Below are positions 34,674 through 47,324 of a stretch of DNA of 64,000 nt, in pieces. The position numbers and the translations under genes were made by a program. The number at the start of each line of letters is the position of its first letter. The first letter of the stretch is position 1. The notes beneath the pieces were generated by a model. That model was given only the letters and a program-made list of their open reading frames with translations. It ran no database searches and was not told where the DNA came from. This DNA is from Lepus europaeus. Lineage: Eukaryota; Chordata; Mammalia; Lagomorpha; Leporidae. The stretch lies in the NCBI RefSeq assembly GCF_033115175.1, contig NC_084834.1, forward strand, positions 11,443,294-11,507,293, written 5' to 3'.

Positions 34674-34885
34674 GGCACTGGTGTTGTGGCACCGTGGGTT
34701 AAGCAGCCCCCTGTGATGCCAGCCCAAGTACCTGGGCCCCCGCTCCGCATGTGGGAGGTCTGGGTGGAATTCCAGGCTCTTGGCTTCGGGCCTGGCCCAG
34801 CCCTGCCCACTGTAGCCATTTGGGGAGCAAGCCAGTGAATGGAAGATTCCCCCTCTCTCTGCCTGTCGCTGTCAAGGGCAAGAAA
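34674..34885 (+). mobile_element. C-SINE, shortened
   Basis: Head AGGCACTGGTGTTGTGGCACCG; a deletion joins CTGTGATGCCAGC to CCAAGTACCTGGGCCCC; the tail is reduced to CTCTCTCTGCCTGTCGCTGTCAAGG. Confidence 0.82.
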
Positions 34886-35340
34886 AATGACAGCAAGGCT
34901 GCACAAAGATTTTCCGTTTCCACATCGGTCTGGAAGTCTGGCTGGGCCTTCTGAGCATCAGATACACAAGAAGGTGAGCTCTTAAGGGCAGCGCCGGCGA
35001 GGTCGTGGACAAGCCGGGTCCACCCGAGCCCACAGCCTGTGCCGGGGTCTGCAGCCTTGCTCCAGCAAGCCAGAGCCTTGCAGCACCCTGCTGCCCCAGC
35101 ATGCCAGGTGTGGTGAGGGACGTTTGCATTTGGTGTAGGCGGTGCTCAGCCCTGAGAAACAGACTCATCAGGTTTGAGGCGTGGGGAGCTCTGGACAGCT
35201 TAGTGGGCAGAGGTCTCCCCCGTGACTGCCAATCCTCTCCTTCTATAGTAAGAACATCCCTAAAACACGACAGGTACGTGTTTTATAAACCCCAAGACAC
35301 AGACTTAGTTCCCTAAGGTGTACACAATGGCTCTCGAAGG
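34886..35340. other. Unassigned non-coding sequence
   Basis: No repeat or exon recognised. Confidence 0.3.
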
Positions 35341-35655
35341 GGGGCTGGCGTTGTGGTACAGTAGTTAAGCAACTGTTTGCAATGCCTGTGTGCCATAGCG
35401 AAGTGCTGGTTCGAGTCCCGGCTGCTCTGCTTCCCAGCCAGCTCCCTACTCACGCGCCTGGGAAAGCAGTGGAAGATGGCCCAAGTACCTGGGCCCCTGC
35501 ACCCATGTGAGAGACCCAGACGGAGTCCCAGGCCCCTGGCTTCGGCTTGGACCAACCCTGACCATTGTAGCCATTTGGGGAGTGAACCAGCAGATGGAAG
35601 ATCCATCGATCTCTCTCTTTCTCTGGAACACAGCCTTTCAAATAAATAAAAAAAG
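35341..35655 (+). mobile_element. C-SINE, full length
   Basis: Head GGGGCTGGCGTTGTGGTACAGTAG, tail CAGCCTTTCAAATAAATAAAAAAAG. It is the last SINE before PEBP4 exon 2. Confidence 0.92.
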
Positions 35656-35919
35656 AATTTAAAGGAAAGCTTGTAGAATGGTGGAGTTGAAAGATAAGTT
35701 TATTTAGGTACAAAAAACTTTTGAAATGCATGCGTGGTTTTTTCATAATACACCTTTTCATGGACTTTTTGAAGATCCTGCGTGGGTATGGCTGTCAGGT
35801 GTGCATTGTTGTTTGTTCCACGAACCCTTTGAAGCACCCCGGTGCCTTCCTGGGAGGTTAGCGCTGGAGATAGTTGACGCTTCCCGGCCTCCTAGAATGC
35901 ACCGGAAGTGCCGCTCACC

Positions 35920-36005
35920 ACGTTACCCCCCCACCCACGCTAATCCTCTGAGGCAGCCAGGATTAGTGCCCCACTTTCCAGGTGAGGAAGCCGAGGCCAG
36001 CCCCT
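35920..36005 (-). mobile_element. MIR fragment, antisense, close to the exon 2 acceptor
   Basis: GCTAATCCTCTGAGGCAGCCAGGATTAGTGCCCCACTTTCCAGGTGAGGAAGCCGAGGCC resembles antisense MIR (AATCCTCACAACAACCC...CCCATTTTACAGATGAGGAAACTGAGGC). Confidence 0.6.
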
Positions 36006-36007
36006 GA

Positions 36008-37530
<1,523 letters not shown>

Positions 37531-37536
37531 AGGTAC

Positions 37537-37550
37537 CCACTAGATGGCAG
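37537..37550 (+). promoter_or_regulatory. CTCF-type motif CCACTAGATGGCAG
   Basis: Matches the published CTCF core CCASYAGRKGGCRS at nearly every position, and TACTGCAGGTA just upstream is reminiscent of the extended upstream half. It lies in a SINE-free intron segment about 1.4 kb after PEBP4 exon 2. Binding is not shown by sequence alone. Confidence 0.55.
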
Positions 37551-37859
37551 TAGAGACTTTTCCAGCAGAACAGATTTGACGCCAGCTTGAAAGCTGGGTT
37601 GATACACATAGCACGGGACAGCGCGCCCACGGGGGCCTGAACCCTCCCTCTACTGGGAAGCCCAGCTGTCTCAGCCAGGGGACGGTGGGAAACAGAACTG
37701 GACTGGAACACAGAGATCGCTTAAAGACCCAGGATGCTGGGGAGGGTATGGGCTTCACAAAGTAAGGTTTGTCTGAAGTCGTGGAAAGAAAGGGAAAAAA
37801 AACAGTGCTCCACCTCTATGGAGCTCCAATTTATGGAAATTTAATAGATCTATGAGAAA

Positions 37860-37965
37860 ACAGAATCCAAGTCATCAAAAGTTGCCGTTCACGGAGCGCT
37901 GTGGTGTGCTGGGCTCCGCGCATGTGTCAGTTCATTCCACCCCCTGGTCAAGGCTACAAGTGGAG
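37860..37965 (-). mobile_element. Probable MIR fragment, antisense
   Basis: GGAGCGCTGTGGTGTGCTGGGCTCCGCGCATGTGTCAGTTCATTCC loosely follows antisense MIR. Confidence 0.35.
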
Positions 37966-38136
37966 GATTTCTGTAGTTGAGATTGCCAGTGGCCAGCACC
38001 AAAGCCAACTCAAACCTGCTTAGGCCAAAAGAGAAAGAGGAGAACTTGCTGGTTCACAAAACCGAAAACCACAGGGCTAACAACATCAGGCATGGCTGGA
38101 TCCAGGCCCTCACACACTGTTCCCAGAAATTTATCT

Positions 38137-38168
38137 GCGTGTATGTGTGTATGTGTGTGTGTGTGTGT
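38137..38168. repeat. (TG)n microsatellite
   Basis: GTGTATGTGTGTATGTGTGTGTGTG run. Confidence 0.95.
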
Positions 38169-38454
38169 TTTCTTTTCCTGTGCTGTTTTATTTGTAAATA
38201 GACTCTTCCCTTGTGGCGACACAAATGGCCCCAGCAGCCTCAGGTTTGCATTTGACCAAGTTATCCATCCCGGTGCAAATAGAGTGACCTTTTCCATCTT
38301 TGAAAAAGTCACAGGTGTTATCTTGCGTGGTCACTAACAGTGGCCCTGGGCAGCCCCCCTTCAGGTACAAGGACCACAAGCAGAAGAGGACAGACCCCCA
38401 GGGGGGAAATTGGGGTGCTGGTTATCAGGAGAAGGGGAAGGGAGCCTCTGGGAC

Positions 38455-38700
38455 CAGACCCCGAGCGGGAGAGTGGCAGCACCAGGTCTGCCTAAATCCA
38501 GCGCCCTGGGCCTTGATCAGCGCGCTTCTGGCCGGGACTCCGAGGGAGACTTCAGGGAGCGCAGGCGCAGTCCAAGGGCAATCCGAATGGCAAGGGGAGG
38601 CAGCACGGGCGTTGCCGAGGGAGGGCTGGCTGCAGCCTCCCTGAAGGGGGGCGGGCAGAGGCGGGGAGGAAGCAGGTGCAAGCCGGGAACAGGATCCCTT
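38455..38700. promoter_or_regulatory. Small CpG-rich cluster
   Basis: By eye, about 17 CpG dinucleotides in 245 bases, against near-absence in neighbouring sequence, including GCGCAGGCGCAG at 38559-38570 (one base from the NRF1 palindrome). It may be a minor CpG island or an enhancer. The 247-codon minus-strand frame across it is probably a composition effect. Confidence 0.35.
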
Positions 38701-38959
38701 GAGAATAGGGGACCACAAGCCTGGGTGCATAGCAAGAGAAGAGGAGGGGGTCGTGGGGTCTGACGGGGACAGGCACAAGGTGGTGCCTGGCTTGGAGGGG
38801 ACAGCACCTTGCTGCTGGGGCAATGGAAGCAGTGCCACCAAAGCAGCCACAGCTGCCACTCGTGCCCAGGCAGCCCCGGGGCCCTGGCCGGGGGTGGGGG
38901 TGCAGTGGGCGCCTGCCGGGGGTATTCCCTCCTGCACCCCTTTGTACCTGATACTTCCT

Positions 38960-39235
38960 AATCTTTGCGTCTGCCCCCACCAATTTGCCGCCTCCTGCAG
39001 GAAGCCTTCCCTGCCTGCCTTTGTCTGGGCTACAACCCCGCCCCTGGCTGATCTTTTCATTCTTTTTCTGAGCGTTTTAAATGTCCCCGAGCCTCTAAGC
39101 GGACAGCGAGTCTGCTTGCTTCTGTCGTGTACAGCCGCTGCTCCTTCCTCCCTCACAGCTGCAATCATTCCATAAACCCTAGGAGAGCAAGACCATGCGT
39201 TCTCAGTGCCTGAGTCACCCCCAGCCCTACCGGCC
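38960..39235 (+). mobile_element. L2 LINE 3' region
   Basis: CCTGCAGGAAGCCTTCCCTGCC, CTTTTCATTCTTTTTCTGAGC, GCAATCATTCCATAAACCCTAGGAGAGCAAGACC and TCTCAGTGCCTGAG follow the L2 order. Confidence 0.55.
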
Positions 39236-40354
39236 TTGCAGACCCCACAGTGGCTGAGGGAGAGCGTGGAGGGCAGATGGAGGGAGTGTGAGCCGTCGAC
39301 TGCCTAAGCCCGTCGGGGGGTCAGGGGAGGGAATACTGGGGCACTGGAAGAAACCACTGAGTCTAGTGGACCCCTGGGCCTGGGTGTGAGTTGAGGGCAG
39401 GAAGGGAAGCCGTGCGGTGCTCCCAGGGGAGCTGTTGCAGGAGGAGCAGCCCCGCACCCCCGGGGCGTCCCGGATCTGACAGCAGCAGGCCATGGATTTT
39501 GGGGCACAGAAGATGCCCCCCAGGCCCCATGGCTGGGAGGTGGGAGGAAGGGGCCACGGGCAAGTGCCGCGGGGGTGGCAGCCCTGAGAGCTGGAGCCCT
39601 CTGGGAAGGCTCAGGGCATGGGCGTGGCAGAAGACACAAAGAGGGGTGCAGGCAAGAAGGGGCAGGAATGGGGCGGCGGCCTTCAGGCTCCGAGCTGGGA
39701 GAGGCTGCACGGGGCAAGCTGTGGGATTTAGCAAATTCTCACCTGCCTGGTACTGCTCTCGAGAGATGGCTGAGGACAGGTGCACCTTGGCGTCCTGCAG
39801 GGTCAAAGGCAGAAACGTCTCCAAGTTCAAAGTGCATCGGGTGCTCCTGGCCTCCTAAGCATCCTGGCTCGGGAGCTCAGGGCACGGCAGGGCGCCCGGC
39901 CGTGTCCCCTAGAGACCTTGACCGTGACCATGGGGCTGACTGGGAGTGGGTAGGACTGCATAGACTCACCAGGGCAAAGATCCAAGTTCAAAATGCAAAG
40001 CACAGTTTCACTGCATGCGAATTGCTTTGTTGCACTGGCACCCGTTGAAATGTGTGTGTGTTGTTTTTTTAAATTATAAATTCAACCTGGGCAAGTTGAG
40101 GACTTCTGTCATCCCAGAGCCGTGGGCTGGGAGCAGAAAGTCAGGCCGGGATGGGATGAGGGGTCCACCAGTGCAGGGAGTGATGATTAGAGCAGAATCA
40201 TCGAGATGTGACCGTAACCCAGTGCCTAGAGCCCAGCCGGAGCTTAGTAAGCGGCAGATGCCGTCATGATGATGAGACTGGTTTGCCATGGGACGGTGAG
40301 AAGGCTCAGAAGAAGGCGCAGGCTTTCTGAGGGTTTGGGCCTATGTAAGCCAGT
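39236..40354. other. Unassigned sequence, possible MIR/L2 end near 40200-40262
   Basis: GTAACCCAGTGCCTAGAGCCC...AGCTTAGTAAGCGGC is MIR/L2-like; the remainder is unassigned GC-rich intron. Confidence 0.3.
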
Positions 40355-40500
40355 GACCTGTGAGCGATGGTTCAAGTCCCGGCTGCTCCCCTTCCGATCC
40401 AGCTCCCTGCTAATGCGCCTGGGAAAGCAGTAGAGACGCTACTCCCCCACCTAGCAGACCTGGATGGAGTACTCAGGGGACAGCTGAGGTTCTCAAAGAC
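40355..40500 (+). mobile_element. C-SINE fragment
   Basis: GGTTCAAGTCCCGGCTGCTCCCC to GCCTGGGAAAGCAGTAGAGAC, then rapidly diverging; head and tail missing. Confidence 0.75.
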
Positions 40501-40939
40501 GATAGAGAGATGGGCAGGTAGAACCAGTGGGGGCGCGGGGGGCAGGTGAGGAGAGCACCGGCACCCAGAAGCTGCGAACTTGTCCCTTCACCCTTTGTCC
40601 CCTGGCTCCTGAACTCAGCTGGTCACCTCTGCTAAAACCCCATGCCAGCCCAGCTGCCTGGCCACCTTTATCAGGGCACCTCTGGGTACCAGGGGACCAG
40701 GTAAGAAGGCAGTAACGATCATCAGGTTGCAAAGAAATTTCCTGGGCAGGACTGGAGTGTCCCCTAGCAACACTGGGAGATGGACAGAGCAAGAGAGATG
40801 AGGGGGCTGCCCCAGCTCACACTCACCAAAGCCAGGCGGTGCGAGAACCAGCTGCTGATGGCAGCTCCCCTGCCTCCTAGCCCACCTGGATGGCTGGAAA
40901 ACAGCCCCCACCAGCGTCCATGCCTGGCCTGGGGTGTCG
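40501..40939. other. Unassigned non-coding sequence
   Basis: No repeat or exon recognised. Confidence 0.3.
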
Positions 40940-41035
40940 GGTGCTCATTCACCCATTCATTGGAGCAGACCTGGACGGAGAGCCACTCTGCCTGGGACCC
41001 TACCGGGGGCTGGAGACACCAACAAAGGTCAGCAC
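40940..41035 (-). mobile_element. L2 LINE 3' fragment, antisense
   Basis: GTGCTCATTCACCCATTCATTGGAGC and GGGACCCTACCGGGGGCTGGAGACACC resemble an antisense L2 end. Confidence 0.5.
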
Positions 41036-41224
41036 ATTGATTGCTGCTGTCCCAGTGAACTTGGGGGAGCACTGGCTCCCTCCAGGCCGGCTTCTGTATC
41101 TCCACTCCCAACCCTCTTTATCCTCCAACCTCCTTTGCAAGCATTACACTCACTGCTTCTGGTTCAGAGAAGTTCTCATCGCACCTGAACCTGGCCCCTG
41201 GGAGCCTTTTAAGAAAGCTTTGCT

Positions 41225-41573
41225 GGCTGGCGCCGCAGCTCAATAGGCTAATCCTCCACCTGAGGTGCCGGCACACCGGGTTCTAGTCCCGGTCGGGGTG
41301 CTGGGTTCTGTCCCGGTTACCCCTCTTCCAGGCCAGCTCTCTGCTGTGACCCAGGAGTGCAGTGGAGGATGGCCCAAGTGCTTGGGCCCTGCACCCCATG
41401 GGAGACCAGAAGCACCTGCCTCTTGCCTTCGGATCAGCACGGCGCACTGGCTGTGGCGGCCATTGGAGGGTGAACCAACGGCAAAGGAAGACCTTTCTCT
41501 CTGTCTCTCTCTCTCACTGTCCACTCTGCCTGTCAAAAAAAAGAAAAAAGAAAAAAGAAAAGAAAAGAAAAGA
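41225..41573 (+). mobile_element. Young C-SINE with perfect 14-base duplication
   Basis: AAGAAAGCTTTGCT at 41211-41224 and 41574-41587. Head GGCTGGCGCCGCAGCTCAATAGG; tail CTCTGCCTGTCAAAAAAAAGAAAAAAG with a long AAAAG-rich end. The perfect duplication and low divergence mark a recent insertion. Confidence 0.97.
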
Positions 41574-41587
41574 AAGAAAGCTTTGCT

Positions 41588-41912
41588 GAGGGTCAGCGCC
41601 GTGATGTGGCGGGTAAAACCACTGCCTGTGATGCCGACATCCCATATGGGCACCAGTTTGAGTTCCGGCTGCTCCACTTCCCATCCAGTTCCCTGCTAAT
41701 GCACCTAGGAAAGCAGCAGAGGATGGCCCGAGTGCTTGGGCCCCTGCTAACCACATGGGAGAACCAGAGGGAGCTCCTAGCTTTGGATTGGCACAGCTTT
41801 GGCTGTTGCAGTCAACTGGGGAGTGAACCAGCAGATGGAAACCTCCCCCCACCTCTCTCTGTAACTCTGTCTCTCAAATAAATAAAATAAATTTTTAGGA
41901 AAAAAAAATAAA
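41588..41912 (+). mobile_element. C-SINE directly behind the young copy
   Basis: GAGGGTCAGCGCCGTGATGTGG to CTGTCTCTCAAATAAATAAAATAAA. Confidence 0.92.
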
Positions 41913-42374
41913 AAGGAATCTTTGTGGGGCCCTAGCACAAAGACATCACCAGAGCCCAAGCTAGCAGGTGTCTGCTTGGGATCCGCATCTGAGGTTGGCT
42001 GACAGCACCAGGGTCAGGGCTGGGGAAGCAGGCTGCAGGTGCTTTTCAGGTCAAATTACATTTTTACACTTTTTTAAATCTCTGTGGGCTGAAGGGAGAG
42101 TGCAGTGGCTGTGCAGCCTCCTGTGTGTGTGTGTGTGTGTGTGTAAGTCATTGAGTGAGTGTCTGTAGGGGGCTGCTCCCATGCCTGCGATCTGTTCACA
42201 GCAGTCTCCTGGGAGTGTCAGCAAAGGCTTCTTGGATTTTAAAATAGCTGCTGGCCTTTGTCAGGGCATTCAGTGGGATGAGCGCACGCGTTTGGACTGC
42301 TCTGGGGACATGGCACCTGTTCTCAGAGGACTGGGGTGGTGGCCTCAAGAAGAGTTTTGAGACAGGTTTTGTAG
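41913..42374. other. Unassigned sequence with a (TG)n run at 42122-42144
   Basis: Apart from the (TG)11 microsatellite nothing is identified. Confidence 0.4.
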
Positions 42375-42695
42375 ATTTTTAAAAAGATTGTATTTTATTT
42401 TTTTGAAAGGCAGAATTGTAGAGGGAAAGGGAAAGATCGATCTTCCATCTGCTGCAAATGACCGCAACAGCCAGGGCTGGGCCAGGCCGAGGCCAGGAGC
42501 CTGGAAGTCCATCCGGGTCTCCCACGTGGGTGGGTGGCAGGGGCCCAGGCACTTGGGCCATCCTCGGCTGCTTTCCCAGGCGCATTAGCAGAGAGCTGGA
42601 TTGAAGTGGAGCAGCCGGGACAGGACCCGATGCCTGTGTGAGATGCAGGCACTGCAGGATGCAGCCTAACCTGCTGCACCACGACGCTGGCCCTT
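42375..42695 (-). mobile_element. C-SINE, full length with small body deletion
   Basis: TTTTTAAAAAGATTGTATTTTATTTTTTTGAAAGGC to CTGCACCACGACGCTGGCCC. Flanks TTGTAGATTTTT / TTGTGGGTTTTT. Confidence 0.9.
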
Positions 42696-42984
42696 GTGGG
42701 TTTTTTAAAAAGTGTTAAGGCTTCTGTGTCGTAGGGCAAAGGAGGAGAGGAGGAGGCGGGGCCAGGTGCTCAGTGCATTCTACCAGTCGGCAAAGCAGAG
42801 GCTGCCAAGAACCCGGCGTGGGGACACCTGTCACCGTGACATGAACCATGTCTCTGGCTCCTCCAAGGACCGTGCATCCCGGCCACTTTGGAGCGCACGT
42901 TGTTCTCCACAGGGTCCGCCTGACCAGAGTCACAGCCGCATGGGGTCAAGGGCAGGCAGGGGCAGGTGCCTGCTCTGACAGATG

Positions 42985-43380
42985 AGGAGACGGCATTTAT
43001 TTCTAGTGGGTTTTACTCAGGAGAGCAGTTCTAGGTTTGCGGTAACTGAGCCGATAGTAGAGTAAGTTCCCACACGCCCCCCACCCGCATCCCCCTCCCA
43101 CAGTGTGACGTCTGACGCAACTGGTGAGCCCATGCCGACCCCTCGTGGTCACTCTCGGTGCTGTGTGATGTCTGAGGGTGGACACGTGCTTGGTGACTGG
43201 CAGCCACAGCAAGAGGCGTCTCGTGGCCCTGAAGCTCCTCCATGTCCTGCCCGTTCCCCCTCCCCCCCGACCACAGCAACCACTAAGGGTGTGACGGTCA
43301 CCGTGGTGGTGTCTCCTCCAGTCTGCCACATCGTTGGATCCATATGGCCTTTCAAGATCGACAGAAAACCCGGGGTACCA
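42985..43380 (-). mobile_element. Old L1 3' fragment, antisense
   Basis: TTACTCAGGAGAGCAGTTCTAGG...AGTAAGTTCCCACACGCCCCCC and CGACCACAGCAACCACTAAGG...GTTGGATCCATATGGCC follow the antisense old-L1 series TTTAGGTTCACAGC, GTTCCCATATACCCC, CTGGCAACCACTGATC. Confidence 0.6.
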
Positions 43381-43650
43381 CCACGGCCCCCGCCTCCTGT
43401 CCTGGCAACCTGGGCACAGCGTAAGGGCTCCGGAACGTGGTCCCCATGGCTTAGTCTCTCACCTGAGACCCCCTCCTGCCTTCCCTGGGCATTTCGTCAA
43501 GCAGCTTTGCAGTGGACAGGGCCCACCCCCTCGTGCCCCCACCCCATGTCAGTTTCTCACCGCTCCTCCCCTCCCCTCCAATGAGAATGTGAACTCCCCG
43601 AGGGCGGAGACCTCCCTGTGCAGGAACACAGGCAGTGCCTGGGCAGTGAG
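43381..43650. other. Unassigned non-coding sequence
   Basis: AATGTGAACTCCCCGAGGGCGGAGACCTCC (43585-43615) is L2-like in sense; otherwise unassigned. Confidence 0.35.
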
Positions 43651-43651
43651 A

Positions 43652-43978
43652 TTTTTTTAAAAAACATTTATTTATTTGAAAGGCAGAATTACACAGAGAG
43701 AGGGAGAGCCAGAGCCAGAGAGAGCGTCTCCTTCCACTGGTTCACTCCCCAAGTGGCTACAACAGCCAGGGCTGGGCCAGGTCAAAGCCAGGAGCCTGGA
43801 AGTCCACCTGGGTCTCCCACGTGGGTGGCAGGAGCCCGGTTACTTGGGCCATCTGCTGCTGCTTTCCCAGGCGCATTCGCAGGGAGCTGGCTCAGAGGTG
43901 GAGCAGCCGGGACTTGAACTGGGGCTCGTACGCGATGCGGGTGTCACAGGTGCCATCTTCACCCTGGGCGCCAGGCCA
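43652..43978 (-). mobile_element. C-SINE, full length
   Basis: TTTTTTTAAAAAACATTTATTTATTTGAAAGGC to CACCCTGGGCGCCAGGCC. Confidence 0.9.
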
Positions 43979-44369
43979 GGCTGTGGCTGATTCTGGCTTG
44001 TATACCGGGCAGGGTGCTGAACGGCCATCTCCTGCTGATAACAGGGTGAACTTGACAGTTCTCAAAGCCCTCTCCCTGTCATAACAGCACCTTTTGGTCC
44101 TCTCGCCTCTGTGCCTTATTTTCTGCTTCCTTATCACAGCTCAGCACAGAGAGGGAGGCAGGCTGGGCAGGTGTGGGGCTGTGAGGGGGAGGCCAAGGTG
44201 TGGCTCAGAGCCTGGTGCCCACCTGCTCTGGGGCCTGCTCCAACGAGGCCAGTGACAAGCCTGCAGTCTGGGTGCCCCCCACCCCTGCTCCTGCGGCACA
44301 CACACCAGCCTCCAGCCACTCCATCCCTACCAGCCCCACGTGCTCTCCCCGCCGCCCATGCCCTGCTCA
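43979..44369. other. Unassigned non-coding sequence
   Basis: No repeat or exon recognised. Confidence 0.3.
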
Positions 44370-44515
44370 CTCTGAAGCTTGGCAGCCCCTAGCACAGCAG
44401 GCAGGATTTCACAGACGGGGAAACCGAGGCACAGAAAGCAGAGCAACAGCGTCCGGATCTGAAGAAGGGATCCAATGCCCAAGCCACTGACCACACCACA
44501 GCATGGCTTCCTGAT
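44370..44515 (-). mobile_element. MIR fragment, antisense
   Basis: GATTTCACAGACGGGGAAACCGAGGCACAGAAAGCAGAGC matches the antisense MIR core CCCATTTTACAGATGAGGAAACTGAGGCACAGAGAGG. Confidence 0.75.
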
Positions 44516-44604
44516 TGGTACAGCTGTGTCCTCAGTCGCTGAGCGCCAGGTCCAGGGAAGAAACAGGGCAGGGAGGTGGGGAGCAAGGGGTGGGCGTTCC
44601 TCTT

Positions 44605-44942
44605 TTTTTTTTTTTAAGATTGATTTATTTATTCGAAAGTCAGAGTTACACAGAGAGAGGAGAGAGAGAGAGAAAGGAAGGGAGAGGGAGAGGGAGAGGG
44701 CTTCCATCGCTGGTTCAGTTTGGCCACAACAGCTGGAGCTGTGCCGATCCGAAGCCAGGAGCTTCTTCCAGGTCTTCCACATGGGTGCAGGGGCCCAAGG
44801 CCTTGGGCCATCTTCTACTGCTTTCCCAGGCCACAGTAGAGAGCTGGATTAGAAGTGGAGCAGCCAGGCCTGGAACTGGTACCATACAGAATGCCGGCAC
44901 TGCAGGCAGCAGCTTCACCTGCTACGCCACAGCGCCGGCCCC
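44605..44942 (-). mobile_element. C-SINE with target-site duplication
   Basis: TGGGCGTTCCTCTT (44591-44604) / TGGGCATTCCTCTT (44943-44956), one mismatch. Expanded GA/GGGA tract at 44655-44700; head CCACAGCGCCGGCCCC. Confidence 0.95.
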
Positions 44943-44956
44943 TGGGCATTCCTCTT

Positions 44957-45597
44957 GACCTGCCTGTCCCTTTGCAAATGGCCCGGCCAAAGCGCCCAGC
45001 TGTGGCAGTGGCTCAGCCCAGGGAGAGCAGGGCCGCGAGGGGAGCACACTTCAGTGACTTTCTGTGTCCCCCACTAACCCCAGGTGGGGTCAGGAGAAGC
45101 CCCTGGGTCTTAGGACCCTCGGGTCTGTGTTCTTCCCACTGCATTGGGAATGCAGAAGGCCAGAGCCAGGGGTCTGGGGCCCCCGCCCGCAGCAGGGAGT
45201 GCGCCGCACTGTGGGTAGGCACAGATGGCCTTCTCCGGGCTCCTCAGGCTGCAATGGGAAGAGCCAACACCAGGGGGAGACACGTGACCATCATCCCGCC
45301 CCAGGTCCCAGGGAGGGCCGGCACAAGAGCAGGAAGGCTTTGCAAAGGTCAGGTCAGGTGGAGGAGACCTAGCGGGTGATGGAAGAAACAGAAGGCGCCC
45401 GATTTGGAGTGGGGGGTGCGCACCCCTGCACCCCTGCTTGTGGAGATGCATGTCCTGGAGCTGAAGGCTGTAAACCCAGGGCTACCACCTCCTGGTGCCC
45501 GCCAGGGTCAGGCCGCTGGTGAGCCGGACGCAACGCCGGCAAGTGGCGGCTGGCCCTGAGTGCACTGTCACAGCCCGCCCCGGGGAACGTGACTTAG
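44957..45597. other. Unassigned GC-rich sequence
   Basis: No repeat or exon recognised. Confidence 0.3.
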
Positions 45598-45610
45598 AAA
45601 ACACGGTGCT

Positions 45611-45960
45611 GGCCGGCGCCGCGGCTCACTAGGCTAATCCTCTGCCTGCGGCACTGGCACCCCGGGTTCTAGTCCCGGTTGGGGCACCAGATTCTGTCCC
45701 GGTTGTCCCGGTTGCTCCTCTTCCTGTCCAACTCTCTGCTGTGGCCCGGGAGGGCAGTGGAGGATGGCCCAAGTGCTTGGGCCCTGCACCCGCATGGGAG
45801 ACCAGGAGGAAGCACCTGGCTCCCGGCTTCGGATTGGCGTAGCACGCTGGCTGTAGCGGCCACTTGGGGGGTGAACCAACAGAAAAAGGAAGACCTTTCC
45901 CTCTGTCTCTTTCTCTCTTTCACTGTCTAACTCTGCCTGTCAAACAAAACAAAACAAAAC
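45611..45960 (+). mobile_element. Young C-SINE with target-site duplication
   Basis: AAAACACGGTGCT (45598-45610) / AAAACATGGTGCT (45961-45973). Head GGCCGGCGCCGCGGCTCACTAGG, tail CTGCCTGTCAAACAAAACAAAAC. Confidence 0.97.
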
Positions 45961-46119
45961 AAAACATGGTGCTGGCAGTGCCCCAGCCCTCCATCCCTGG
46001 TGCTAGCTGGCCCACGGGCCATCCTGAGTGTGGGGACCACAGGGCCTGGGGACGAGAGCTGCTGACTCTACAGCATGGTTTGCAGGGCACTTGGAGCCCA
46101 AGGGGCCAGGCTGCAAAAT

Positions 46120-46235
46120 GACAGAGGGCCCTGACTCCGGGCAGCCCTGGGTGCAAATCCTTGCCCCGCTACTTGGAGCCCCGTGACCTCGCGCAGGTTC
46201 CTGACCTTGGTTTCTTCCCTCACTTGGAAATGCGT
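46120..46235 (+). mobile_element. MIR fragment
   Basis: CCCTGGGTGCAAATCCTTGCCCCGCTACTTGG...CAGGTTCCTGACCTTGGTTTCTTCCCTCACTTGGAAATG matches sense MIR. Confidence 0.7.
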
Positions 46236-46739
46236 CGAATGTCTGTCTCCCCGGCAAGAGCCAGGGGTGCGTGCTCTGTGCCCACCCTCCCGGCCATCGC
46301 CACACTTTGCTTGCCGCTGGCGCTTCCTCCTTCGAGATGAGATTTGTTTTCTCTTGGCTTCCATGAGCCCCACTCTGGGCATCACCTCCCCCCTTCATTC
46401 TTTGCTTCTCAGGCTCCTTTGCAGGCTGTTTCTCTTCTTTGGGGCTGGGGTCTCATCCACGTCACAGCTTTCAAGATCCACACAACAGTGATTTCCTACA
46501 GGCCCCTCAAATGGACCAGCACCCCCCCACACACACACCTCCCCCTTCCTCCATGTCTCCCCCTCCCCGTGAAGAGCAGCTCCGGCTTCCAGCTGCTTGG
46601 AGGGACATCCTGGAGCCACCAAGCAGTCACACACCAGGAGAACACATCCAGAAGTTGCTACCCCTCTCCTGCACTGCTACCCCCAGCCAGGGCCAGCGCA
46701 ACAGCCTCCTGCCTGGTCCCTCCTACCTGCCCCAACTGC
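46236..46739. other. Mostly unassigned; may be the 5' extension of the L2 that follows
   Basis: C-rich sequence with an ACACAC stretch near 46535. A CATCC/CAGCC-rich word composition similar to L2, but alignment by eye is not reliable. Confidence 0.35.
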
Positions 46740-47310
46740 CCAGCTTATCCTCAGCCTAGCAGACAGCGTGAGCTTGTGGCACGCAGGTCTGATCTGTTCA
46801 CGCTTCTGCTCCCAATCCTCCTGTCTGCCCGATCACCCACGGTCGAAGCCTAGGGGGTCCCAGTGGCCTGCCTGACCCCACCGCCAACTGCTCACCACCT
46901 CTCCAACTTTGCCTCCTGCCTTGCTCCCCTGGCTGCCTTTCCACTTCTGGTCCACACTCGGCAGGCTTCAGGGCCTTTGACTGGCAGTGGCCTCTGCCAG
47001 ATCGCCCTCCCACTAATGTCTAGGGGTGGGGGTCTCATCCTCACCTCCTTAACACCTTTGCTTCAAGGTCACCTTCTCAAGGAAGCCTGCAGGTGCCCAC
47101 CTCTGACCACCCCGAGCCCTGCTATCCCTCTCGGCTTCCTACCTGTGCATTCTTCGTTGTGTGTTTTGCTTGCTTGTGTCATCTGCCCCCAGCTAGCCCC
47201 CAGCTAGACCACGAGCTCCAGGGACCTCTGTCAGGTTTGGTCGTTGGGGCGTCCCAAACACCAGAGCAGTGTCTGTCATGTGTGCAGGCACGTAACAACC
47301 ACACGTCAAG
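46740..47310 (+). mobile_element. L2 LINE, about 570 bases of the 3' region
   Basis: GGTCCACACTCGGCAGGCTTCAGGGCC, CTTCAAGGTCACCTTCTCAAGGAAGCCTGCAGG, CTAGACCACGAGCTCCAGGGACC and CAGAGCAGTGTCTGTCATGTGTGCAGGC follow the L2 3' sequence over a long stretch. Confidence 0.7.
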
Positions 47311-47324
47311 TGCAGATTTGAATG

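Noticed and set aside
38425..39168. 247-codon minus-strand open frame
   Set aside because: It lies in a CpG/GC-rich stretch and runs into an L2 element. The amino-acid composition is Ala/Pro/Gly/Arg-rich with no domain.
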